Below are positions 55,694 through 64,000 of a DNA stretch of 64,000 bases, piece by piece. Both the position numbers and the translations under genes were made by a program. The stretch covers positions 496,001 through 560,000 of the forward strand of contig NZ_CP136964.1 in NCBI RefSeq assembly GCF_002871345.2, written 5' to 3'. The first letter of the stretch is position 1, and every line of letters begins with the position of its first letter. The stretch is from Nosocomiicoccus massiliensis (GTDB lineage Bacteria; Bacillota; Bacilli; Staphylococcales; Salinicoccaceae). The notes under the pieces were generated by a model. That model was not told where the DNA came from and searched no databases. It saw only the letters and a program-made list of their open reading frames with translations.

Positions 55694-56134
55694 ATGAATT
55701 TGAGCCTATTTCGTAAAAATGAAATGATTTATTTTTTTATAATGTATCTAATATGTTACATCATAAATATTTCTCTTTTAAAAATTGATTATATATTAAT
55801 TGATGAAAATGAAATATTTCGTGGTTTCGCTGATCTATTTATAATATTAAGAATACCAATATCAATAATTTTTTCTTTCGTGATAGTGCTATTACATTAT
55901 CAATTTTTTGTAAAAAAGAAAGTGGAAATAGTCTCAAGATTTATAGTCGGTGACACGATGCAAAATATAAGGAAAAGATTTTTATACTGTCATTCAATAT
56001 TGTTAGTGGCAAGTACACTAATATCTTTTACAATCAGCTTAGTGATTGGTATCAACATCTCAGAATCGTTATTTTTATTCTTACTATTTAGTATATACAT
56101 ATTAATCTCTTTACAAGGGGTGAAGTTTAAGTGA
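55694..56134 (+). CDS. Small membrane protein of the ABC operon
   Basis: A 146-residue protein with four hydrophobic segments (about residues 10-30, 45-65, 95-115 and 120-140) and a basic loop. It has no recognised family. It is the first of four tightly packed genes; its end overlaps the next gene by 4 bp. AAAGGAGG 10 bp before the ATG. Possibly a partner of the permease. Confidence 0.7.
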   Translation: MNLSLFRKNEMIYFFIMYLICYIINISLLKIDYILIDENEIFRGFADLFIILRIPISIIFSFVIVLLHYQFFVKKKVEIVSRFIVGDTMQNIRKRFLYCHSILLVASTLISFTISLVIGINISESLFLFLLFSIYILISLQGVKFK

Positions 56135-57360
56135 AAAGGTTTATTTTCTTTGTGGATGAAATATTTATCAAGCGTCCCCTACTATTTTCGGTAATCTTTA
56201 TGTTGTTCCTACTTTTGAATTCGTTTACATACTTTAGTATCAGTACTTTGATGCATGCGGAACGCGGTTCAGAAGTTTTAAATAGACTTTCGAACAACGA
56301 TGTATACATAAGTAATATGAAAGTTAAAGATTTCCATAATATGGCTCCTATTTCTGAAGAAAGCGCGCAAGATTTTTATAAATATCTTATAGAAAATTAT
56401 AAATTCGGAGTTAAACATGAAGGCTCCTCTGTCCTAGGTATCAAGAATGATCATAATCTTCATAATGTTCATGTGATGTATTACGATGAAAATTACTATA
56501 ACACTTATCAATTTAAAATACAAAAAGGTGACGATTTATATTTTGACTTTAAACCAAATGTAGATCCTATCCCTATATTAATTGGAGAAGGATTATCTAA
56601 AACATATAATATTGGGGATATTATAGAGATACCGGAGACATACGGTGGGAATGATTTTAATGAATATGTAGTAACTGGTATTTTAGAGCGCGACAGTAGA
56701 ATTTCCAATATGTATTTACCAATCACTCGTCAATATCTTAACTATTCTATTATCATGCCATTAAATGATGATATATTGACGAGTGCAGCTAGAGACATAA
56801 CGATGAACGGTATTCATGATTTACTTATCTTTACGGATTCTGAAGAAGATATAAAAGCTGTTCAAGAAAAAATGAAAAATAGATTTGGAGCCCCCTTTAA
56901 TTTTTATACACCTGAAGAAAACATTGATGAAGTTAATCAATATTTAAAAATCGGATTCACAATACAATTAGTTATATTCGCAATATTATTCATATTACTC
57001 ACAGTATTAATATACTGGAACGCATCTATCGCAAGTCGCTTACTGAAAAAGATATTCGCTGTGAACTTTATCGTTGGACTAAGTTATAAAGAACTGAGAA
57101 TCATTTTAAATACGTTCTTTATTGTGTTACTTAGTCTGAATACTATCGCATTAATTGTCGCATTAAAGCTAGTAAGCTATGAGTCATATGTCATGAAAAT
57201 AGATAGCAGTATGGTTTTTGGATATTTTGGTATCTTGCCTGAGAGTTGGTTAATCATTGGTGGGATATTTATATCGAACTTACTTATATCATTTGTGTTA
57301 ACAGAAATTATGGTTTATAAATTCAAAAAAATTCCATTTACTTTGGGGGTGTTCGAATGA
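56131..57360 (+). CDS. MacB/FtsX-like ABC transporter permease
   Basis: A 409-residue protein with an N-terminal membrane segment (about residues 18-38), a ~220-residue extracytoplasmic domain, and three to four C-terminal membrane segments: the FtsX/MacB layout. KTYNIGDIIEIPETYGG in the outer domain is typical of the MacB periplasmic core. The start is probably the GTG that overlaps the previous stop (GTGA). Overlaps the ATPase gene by ATGA. Likely a mechanotransmission-type transporter, for example for antimicrobial peptide or envelope defence. Confidence 0.75.
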   Translation: MKRFIFFVDEIFIKRPLLFSVIFMLFLLLNSFTYFSISTLMHAERGSEVLNRLSNNDVYISNMKVKDFHNMAPISEESAQDFYKYLIENYKFGVKHEGSSVLGIKNDHNLHNVHVMYYDENYYNTYQFKIQKGDDLYFDFKPNVDPIPILIGEGLSKTYNIGDIIEIPETYGGNDFNEYVVTGILERDSRISNMYLPITRQYLNYSIIMPLNDDILTSAARDITMNGIHDLLIFTDSEEDIKAVQEKMKNRFGAPFNFYTPEENIDEVNQYLKIGFTIQLVIFAILFILLTVLIYWNASIASRLLKKIFAVNFIVGLSYKELRIILNTFFIVLLSLNTIALIVALKLVSYESYVMKIDSSMVFGYFGILPESWLIIGGIFISNLLISFVLTEIMVYKFKKIPFTLGVFE

Positions 57361-58019
57361 GTCAAGTGATTGATTTAAGTTTAAAAAGAAAGATGTTTAA
57401 AAACAAAAAAACATCTATATTAAACGACTTTTCTCTTACAGTGAACGAAGGCGAAAAGGTCGCAATTATGGGTAAATCTGGTGTCGGTAAAACTTCCCTC
57501 TTAAATATTTTAGGACTAGTAGATAATGAGTATGAAGGTTCTTTAAAACTATTCAATGAAACAGTCGATAGTTTTTCAGAATCTAAAAGAGCAGCGTTGA
57601 GAAATGAAAATATCGGCTTTGTACTCCAAGAGTCATCGTTAATCGAATCGTTAAAAGTTGAAAAAAATATTAAACTCCCCCTACTATATGCGTCTAAAGA
57701 GAGACGTGTTAAAGCGGAACAATATTTCGACAAGATTTCTGATGAAATTGGTATTACGAGTGTACTCGATCACCTACCTTCTGAGTGTTCAGGTGGACAA
57801 AAAGCACGTGTCGCATTTTTACGTGGAATTATTATGAAGCCTGATATTATTTTATCCGATGAACCGACTGCATTTTTAGATGAAAAAAATAAAAATATTA
57901 TATTAGATGTATTATTTGATTTAAATAAGCAGTATAACACGACACTGATCACAGTTACACACGATGAAGAAGTCGCTCTTCGTCACGACAGAGTGATATA
58001 TATAGAAAATGAGGTGTAG
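57357..58019 (+). CDS. ABC transporter ATP-binding protein
   Basis: A 220-residue ATPase with Walker A MGKSGVGKTSLLNILG, Q-loop FVLQESSLIESL, signature ECSGGQKARVAF, Walker B IILSDEPTAFLD and H-loop ITVTHDEE. It resembles LolD/MacB-type ATPases. It is fused in context to the permease (4-bp overlap) and is followed by a small membrane gene. Confidence 0.93.
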   Translation: MSQVIDLSLKRKMFKNKKTSILNDFSLTVNEGEKVAIMGKSGVGKTSLLNILGLVDNEYEGSLKLFNETVDSFSESKRAALRNENIGFVLQESSLIESLKVEKNIKLPLLYASKERRVKAEQYFDKISDEIGITSVLDHLPSECSGGQKARVAFLRGIIMKPDIILSDEPTAFLDEKNKNIILDVLFDLNKQYNTTLITVTHDEEVALRHDRVIYIENEV

Positions 58020-58022
58020 ATT

Positions 58023-58193
58023 ATGTTTCTACCTATGGTTTTTGCTTTCCTATTTGGTATATTTTTAATCGTGTATGGCTTAGCAATGTTACGAAAAAAC
58101 AAACTCGGATTCGTCATTTTGTTTATAGGATTAGTACTATTCATATGTGCACTGTATCTTTTCTGGCCAAAGCCAGTCGATGTTATAATGTAA
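58023..58193 (+). CDS. Small membrane protein, fourth gene of the ABC operon
   Basis: A 56-residue protein with two hydrophobic segments (MFLPMVFAFLFGIFLIVYGL and FVILFIGLVLFICALYLF) joined by a basic loop (RKNKLG). It starts 4 bp after the ATPase stop, so it is almost surely co-transcribed. No family known. Perhaps a stabilising subunit of the transporter. Ends before a terminator. Confidence 0.65.
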   Translation: MFLPMVFAFLFGIFLIVYGLAMLRKNKLGFVILFIGLVLFICALYLFWPKPVDVIM

Positions 58194-58230
58194 AATGAGA
58201 GTCACTCAACGTGACTCTCATTTTTTGTAA
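58194..58230. terminator. Bidirectional terminator
   Basis: AAAATGAGAGTCAC pairs with GTGACTCTCATTTT around an 8-base loop. It separates the convergent ABC operon and the GNAT gene. Confidence 0.9.
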
Positions 58231-58841
58231 TACGTAATATATTCGTCTTCAAATTTTACACCGATATAATCTTTACCATATTGTAACATCCAATCGATAT
58301 CGTCGTATTTTATTTTAATTGGTTCACCATGATATGTTAGTTCCTTTTCTAAATCTAGAAAAAGGATATGTCTTCGTTTATTACCATATTTGATTTTCGT
58401 ATTCACGATTTTTAACCCTAAATTTAACGTGTTTTTTAAACTCGCTAAGTTCTTTGGCATCACTGTACCGATTAAATATTTAAACCGTTTATCTTCTCTT
58501 AACTTCTCTAACAATACGCGTCCCATTTTTAGCTGTAAATTATAACCTCGTAACGATTCATCGATAAATGTTATTTCTGAATATATCGTATCTTCTTGAC
58601 TAACACCAGCGTCGTCAGCTAAATGATCCGCTTCACCTACTTTAGGTATATAAAATGCACGGAGTGCTTTTAGTTCATCATTTATAAATACTCCAACGCT
58701 GTAATCATTGCTTAGAATTTCTAACATTAAATCTCGTGGTATCGTTTCAAGCATTTCTTTATCTTCTAAATTATCGTACACTTCTTGCTGAAGTTTTAAG
58801 ACGTCATCGATATGATGCTCTGTTACTTTAACTATTTCCAT
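58218..58841 (-). CDS. GNAT-family N-acetyltransferase
   Basis: A 207-residue GNAT-fold protein. The start is the ATG at 58839-58841, because AAGGTG lies just upstream. The fold is visible in MEIVKVTEHHIDDVLKLQQE, and the acetyl-CoA-binding region FIDESLRGYNLQLKMGRVL with a divergent R-G-x-x-x pattern. A C-terminal extension of ~50 residues (DDIDWMLQYGKDYIGVKF) is not part of the fold. Substrate unknown. Confidence 0.7.
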   Translation of the reverse strand: MEIVKVTEHHIDDVLKLQQEVYDNLEDKEMLETIPRDLMLEILSNDYSVGVFINDELKALRAFYIPKVGEADHLADDAGVSQEDTIYSEITFIDESLRGYNLQLKMGRVLLEKLREDKRFKYLIGTVMPKNLASLKNTLNLGLKIVNTKIKYGNKRRHILFLDLEKELTYHGEPIKIKYDDIDWMLQYGKDYIGVKFEDEYITYYKK

Positions 58842-58852
58842 ATGATTCACCT

Positions 58853-59140
58853 TCAGTTATTAAATAAATAGTTGTTTAAAAATTCGAGTGATTCGATTGG
58901 TTGACCTGTAATGTATACGTAAATGTAATACAAAATGAATACTCCTATTATTAATATAAAGAACACTGCAAAGGTTTTTATAAATCTAAATATAATTTTA
59001 TAGATAACCATTAGAATCACTAAAAATATAAATATATAAATGAGGTTTGTAATTGTAAAATCAATATGATATATGTCTGTCGCATTGAGTACGAAAGTCA
59101 GTAATAACGACAATATGATGAGTACAAATATACGCTTCAA
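58853..59140 (-). CDS. Small hydrophobic protein
   Basis: A 95-residue protein with three hydrophobic segments and an N-terminus KRIFVLIILSLLLTFVLNA that looks like a membrane anchor. I place the start at the TTG at 59138-59140, after GAAGTG, giving no overlap with the exporter gene. A TTG further upstream at 59158 is possible. No family known. Between the MFS exporter and the GNAT gene, all on one strand. Confidence 0.55.
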   Translation of the reverse strand: MKRIFVLIILSLLLTFVLNATDIYHIDFTITNLIYIFIFLVILMVIYKIIFRFIKTFAVFFILIIGVFILYYIYVYITGQPIESLEFLNNYLFNN

Positions 59141-59141
59141 A

Positions 59142-60281
59142 TTATTCACTTCTTTCAACTAATGTCAGCTGTGATGCAATGAATATGCCGACAACTAAAA
59201 ATATTGCACTTATATATGGTAAATGTAACGGAGCGATTCGGTCAATAAATATCCCACCGATGACCGCACCAAGTCCTATTCCTAAGTTTAAACTCGACAT
59301 ATTCCAACTAAAGACTTTGGCTGCACTTCCTTTTACACTACTTACTAGTCCAGATTGAATCATTGGAGATGTACTCCATTCAAATACGTTAAATAAGTAA
59401 AACACGATATAAAATAAAACAGGAATATTAAAAGTAAATGGAATCGCAATTGTCATCATTAAAAATAATACGATCATCGCCATCATCGCATATTTAATTG
59501 GAAATTTATCGACTAACATTCCTCCGAGATATGTCCCAGACATACCGCCTAACCCTGCTATAAATAAGGCCAGTGATACTTGATTCAGCGTGAATCCGTT
59601 ACTCGTTAATAACGGAGAAATATATCCAATAATAATAAAGTTCGCAGTGAGTATAAGTAGCGTAATCGTAATGTATAATACGACGTTCTTTTTATGCGTG
59701 ATGATGTTTTTATCTTCTGTCGTAGTCGTATACGTAATATTCGGTGTTTTCGTTAATACGAGAATTGCTGTAATAATCGTGAGTACAATGATGATGAAAA
59801 ACACTTCTCGCCAACCAAATATATTACCAATTAAAGTACTTATTGGAATTCCAAATACGTTTGCTGCGCTAAACCCCATATATACAAATGCGATCGTCTT
59901 TCCTTTTTTATGTGCTTCAGATAATAATGACGTTAAGTCTAAGATCTTAACGATTAAAACCGATGCCCCCATCGCCGTCACTACACGTCCGATTGCGAGC
60001 ATCGTAAACGAATGACTGAGCATAAATATCACATTTCCGAATAGGAATATTAAAAATGCATAAATAAGCGTCTTCTTCTGACTGAATTTGTCTGTCAGTT
60101 GTATTAATACGGGTCCAAAAATCGCAAAAGATACAGCATACACTGTAATCAACTGTCCAGTTAAACCATAACTTATATGTAGCTCGGTACTAATCATTTC
60201 AGTAAGTCCTGAAATAATGAGTTCCATTATTCCGAGTAAAAATATCGTAAACATAAATATAGCGATGAGTAATCTATTCAT
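59142..60281 (-). CDS. MFS transporter, drug-exporter type
   Basis: A 379-residue major facilitator with 12 hydrophobic segments. Motif A-like segment GPVLIQLTDKFSQKKTLIY in loop 2-3 and RVVTAMGASVLIVK (motif B-like) are typical of the DHA1 group. A relative of AraJ/YdhP-type exporters. Substrate unknown. First gene of a three-gene set on the minus strand. Confidence 0.85.
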   Translation of the reverse strand: MNRLLIAIFMFTIFLLGIMELIISGLTEMISTELHISYGLTGQLITVYAVSFAIFGPVLIQLTDKFSQKKTLIYAFLIFLFGNVIFMLSHSFTMLAIGRVVTAMGASVLIVKILDLTSLLSEAHKKGKTIAFVYMGFSAANVFGIPISTLIGNIFGWREVFFIIIVLTIITAILVLTKTPNITYTTTTEDKNIITHKKNVVLYITITLLILTANFIIIGYISPLLTSNGFTLNQVSLALFIAGLGGMSGTYLGGMLVDKFPIKYAMMAMIVLFLMMTIAIPFTFNIPVLFYIVFYLFNVFEWSTSPMIQSGLVSSVKGSAAKVFSWNMSSLNLGIGLGAVIGGIFIDRIAPLHLPYISAIFLVVGIFIASQLTLVERSE

Positions 60282-60449
60282 TAAATCACCATTTCTAAAA
60301 ATCTTATATCAATATAACACGAATTACTATTCTATATAAGCAAAGAATCGTATATAATAATGTAAGCGATTTAAAAATAAAAATATATGATATGTACTTT
60401 ATTTTTAGTTAATATTCTGTATAATTATGAGAGTAAAGAGGTGTTTTAT

Positions 60450-61790
60450 ATGTATTCAGTTAAGAACAATTTAAAATTCATTCTCCCATCTTTAATTGGT
60501 ATTTTTATATTCATCTTTCCAATTAAAAATGAGGCTGGGGAAATTACCGTACCCGTTGCATATATTGCAAACAAAATTTTAGAATTCATCGGATTATTCG
60601 GTGAGAATGCGATTAGTTATATCGTCGCATCGATTATGGTAATATCCGCCCTACTTTCTTTATTATTTACATACGTCGTTAAATCTGACAATGCATTATT
60701 AAACCAATTGTTTAAGCAATCAATAGGATGGATCATCGTTCGTGTATTAGGTGCTGTGTTTGGTGTATTCGTACTCTTCAACATTGGACCGATTCAAATC
60801 ACGTCTGAAGATACAGGTGGAACTGTATTTTATGACTTATTACCGACATTATTTGCGGTATTTTTAATCGCTGGATTTTTACTTCCGTTACTTTTAAACT
60901 ACGGTTTACTAGAGTTTGTCGGAACATTATTTAGAAAGTTTATGCGCCCTGTATTCACTTTACCTGGACGCTCTACAGTTGATAACCTAGCATCTTGGGT
61001 TGGAGACGGTACAATCGGGGTTTTATTAACGAGTAAACAATATGAAGCAGGATTTTATACGAAACGTGAAGCAACAGTCATTGCGACGATGTTCTCTGTC
61101 GTATCGATTACGTTTACGATCGTTATATTAGATTATCTAAACATGCTGAACTATTTCGTTCCGTTTTATGCGACTGTAATATTCTCAGGAATCGTATGTG
61201 CGGTTGTATTACCACGTATCCCGCCTCTATCTAAAATTGATGATACGTATTATGTAGAAAACAATGAGTATAGTGAACATATACCTGAAGGTGAAACGAG
61301 TTTTTCTTGGGGGTATAAACAAGCATTAGAAAAAGCAGAAGGTGCAGATGGAGCATTAGGCGTCGTAAAAGATGGCTATAAAACAGTTCTCGATATGTGG
61401 ATCGCTGTATTACCTGTTGTAATGGCGGTCGGTACACTCGGTACAGTACTTGCGGAATTTACACCTATATTTAGTATTATCGGTGCACCGTTCGTACCGA
61501 TTTTAGAAACGATTGGTATTCCAGATGCAAAAGCTGTATCTGAAACGCTATTTATCGGATTTACAGATATGTTTTTACCAACATTAGTAATCGGTAGTGA
61601 AGTTTCAGAAATGGCAAGATTTATTGTCGGTGCGTTAAGTATTACTCAGCTTCTATACTTATCAGAAGTTGGTGGAGTTATTTTAGGATCTAAAATTCCA
61701 CTTGGCGTTGGAAAAATGTTTGTCATTTTCTTAATGCGTACTGCAATTTCACTTCCAATCATCATCTCAGTTGCATTACTTTTATTCTAA
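60450..61790 (+). CDS. YjiH-type membrane protein with nucleoside-recognition (Gate) domains
   Basis: A 446-residue protein with 10-11 hydrophobic segments and two Gate/nucleoside-recognition regions (LASWVGDGTIGVLLTSKQYE; FIGFTDMFLPTLVIGSEVSE). Family known as YjiH; transport role likely, substrate unknown. The ATG at 60450 follows AGAGGTG. Single gene with a terminator. Confidence 0.85.
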   Translation: MYSVKNNLKFILPSLIGIFIFIFPIKNEAGEITVPVAYIANKILEFIGLFGENAISYIVASIMVISALLSLLFTYVVKSDNALLNQLFKQSIGWIIVRVLGAVFGVFVLFNIGPIQITSEDTGGTVFYDLLPTLFAVFLIAGFLLPLLLNYGLLEFVGTLFRKFMRPVFTLPGRSTVDNLASWVGDGTIGVLLTSKQYEAGFYTKREATVIATMFSVVSITFTIVILDYLNMLNYFVPFYATVIFSGIVCAVVLPRIPPLSKIDDTYYVENNEYSEHIPEGETSFSWGYKQALEKAEGADGALGVVKDGYKTVLDMWIAVLPVVMAVGTLGTVLAEFTPIFSIIGAPFVPILETIGIPDAKAVSETLFIGFTDMFLPTLVIGSEVSEMARFIVGALSITQLLYLSEVGGVILGSKIPLGVGKMFVIFLMRTAISLPIIISVALLLF

Positions 61791-61792
61791 AC

Positions 61793-61832
61793 ATAAAGAG
61801 ACTTCCAAACTATGGAAGTCTCTTTTCTATAT
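61793..61832. terminator. Bidirectional terminator
   Basis: AAAGAGACTTCCA pairs with TGGAAGTCTCTTTT around a short loop. It serves the convergent YjiH-type gene and the P450-like gene. Confidence 0.9.
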
Positions 61833-62841
61833 CTAAAATTGTAAGTTCATTAAAACTAAACGTTCTCGACCATTTATATTCTTTAATTGTATAGTCCTTC
61901 AAAACGTCTAACTGTTTATAAAGTCTTTCTAAACCGAGCGTCACAATTACTACACCAAGACAATAATGAATCCCGTGACCAAATGTCAGACCATAACGAT
62001 TCATATCTGTATTTATGTTTTGAATCATCAGTAATACGTGCTGGTCTTCTTTTATTATGACATCGTGATACTTCGTATCGTTTACACACACTCTACGAAT
62101 GTACGGAAACGGTGGATATTCTCTTAATACGTCTTTTACTTTAAAGGTCATGTCTTTATTATTTAACGTATGATATATAAGTGCATTCACACTACTTAAA
62201 AACGGTCGGTGTCCGTCGATAATCATATTTAATAATATATCTATGACTTCCATTGTTTGTCCCGCTTCTTCAAGCAATTTCGATACAAAACCATTTGGAT
62301 CGAGTTTCTTTTTATTTATAAGATCGATTAAGTAGTTACGTGTTTTATGAATCGATTTTACAATCTCGTCCCCATCTTGATTATCCAACATAATATAATC
62401 GATTAACGGAACGCCTATATCGAGTAGATTTTTATAATCCATTTTTGATATGCCGTAAAACCTTGGTAAATAACTATATAAAAATGGAACGGATATATCA
62501 TTAACTACATTAATCTGTTCTTTTGTTAAAGATAAATGACTCGCGTCGACACTTGATTTTGATAGTCGAGCGATCGACTGATTTAACGCACGTTGTACCG
62601 AACGCTTCATATTTGTGTGATCGATACCTTCTTTTTGATACATCAGCCAGTGATTATAAAATTCTTTCATAACATCTTTATTATATTGTGATGTATGAAT
62701 CGATTCTATTTGCTTACTTTTTCTAAACGCAGTAAATGACGGATTTTTTAAAATATCTTTGGCAATTACTGCATCGTTTATAATCCATGCGTTTAACTCA
62801 TGATCAAAATATATGTCTTCTTTTCGATGATTATGTTTCAT
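61810..62841 (-). CDS. Reduced cytochrome P450-like protein
   Basis: A ~343-residue protein with the P450 haem-binding loop FGHGIHYCLG (thiolate Cys). It is shorter than usual (~400), mainly because the meander before the haem loop is nearly absent (QNINTDMNRYGLTFGHG). The K-helix ExxR reads DVLR. In the I-helix, where monooxygenases have the acid-alcohol pair (AGHETT), this protein has DGHRPF: Arg-Pro, as in the fatty-acid peroxygenase group CYP152 (including Jeotgalicoccus OleT). The ATG at 62839-62841 is one base beyond the tyrS stop, with only a weak GAG site, so translation is probably coupled. Activity is uncertain. Confidence 0.65.
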   Translation of the reverse strand: MKHNHRKEDIYFDHELNAWIINDAVIAKDILKNPSFTAFRKSKQIESIHTSQYNKDVMKEFYNHWLMYQKEGIDHTNMKRSVQRALNQSIARLSKSSVDASHLSLTKEQINVVNDISVPFLYSYLPRFYGISKMDYKNLLDIGVPLIDYIMLDNQDGDEIVKSIHKTRNYLIDLINKKKLDPNGFVSKLLEEAGQTMEVIDILLNMIIDGHRPFLSSVNALIYHTLNNKDMTFKVKDVLREYPPFPYIRRVCVNDTKYHDVIIKEDQHVLLMIQNINTDMNRYGLTFGHGIHYCLGVVIVTLGLERLYKQLDVLKDYTIKEYKWSRTFSFNELTILDIEKRLP

Positions 62842-62842
62842 A

Positions 62843-64000
<1,158 letters not shown>

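Noticed and set aside
55694-58193. Bacteriocin export/immunity locus (lactococcin 972 type)
   Set aside because: No bacteriocin peptide gene is visible, and the permease has a MacB/FtsX layout rather than the larger seven-segment immunity protein.
58848-58850. GTG start for the GNAT gene
   Set aside because: It lies within the AAGGTG site; the ATG at 58839-58841 is at proper spacing.

Overview
The window is a low-GC Gram-positive (Firmicutes) chromosome segment. Gene content and order match the family Staphylococcaceae: pheST, rplT-rpmI-infC, thrS-dnaI-dnaB-nrdR-gapB-coaE-mutM-polA, icd-citZ, pyk-pfkA-accA-accD, dnaE-nrnA, ald-usp, tpx-yteJ-sppA-thiI-nifS-ezrA, rpsD and tyrS. The arrangement differs from Staphylococcus aureus: a small GntR regulator sits where malic enzyme normally lies, and there is an extra PurC-like gene and a P450-like gene. 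A neighbouring genus such as Nosocomiicoccus, Jeotgalicoccus or Salinicoccus is my best guess. This is inference from gene order and protein resemblance; no search was run.

Layout. 1-8.1 kb, almost all on the minus strand: translation genes (pheT/pheS and thrS, each pheS/thrS behind a T-box; infC-rpmI-rplT behind an L20-type leader). 8.1-16.0 kb: replication initiation (dnaI, dnaB), NrdR, an NADP-type GAPDH, coaE, mutM and polA. 16.1-18.9 kb: an AbgT transporter and queuosine genes, with queF frameshifted. 18.9-27.4 kb: central metabolism (icd, citZ, pyk, pfkA, accA, accD) and a truncated FadR-type GntR regulator with a perfect operator. 27.4-34.4 kb: dnaE, nrnA, ytpI, a PurC-like enzyme, a roughly 700-bp intergenic array of inverted repeats with a 255-bp period, and ytkL. 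34.4-46.8 kb: ald, usp, an aldehyde dehydrogenase, ytxK, tpx, yteJ, sppA, thiI, a cysteine desulfurase, ezrA, a GAF-type methionine sulfoxide reductase and rpsD.

46.9-61.8 kb is accessory DNA inserted between rpsD and tyrS. It holds a probable Panacea-domain antitoxin plus MazF/PemK-like toxin pair, three tiny membrane-peptide genes (two broken by one base in an A-run), four related small helix-turn-helix genes (one decayed), a tandem pair of unknown paralogues, a zinc-ribbon PhnA-like gene, a frameshifted Fic gene, OsmC, an IS3/IS150-type insertion sequence sitting in the loop of a transcription terminator, an ABC-transporter operon with a perfect operator-like palindrome, a GNAT gene, an MFS exporter and a YjiH-type membrane protein. 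61.8-64.0 kb: a reduced P450-like gene directly behind tyrS, which runs off the right edge.

Several indels (queF, Fic, two peptide genes, one HTH gene) fall in short homopolymers or near them. They may be real decay, phase variation or sequencing error, and read-level checks would decide. The most interesting leads are the toxin-antitoxin-like pair, the peptide/HTH cluster, the inverted-repeat array and the P450-like protein with Arg-Pro in its I-helix.
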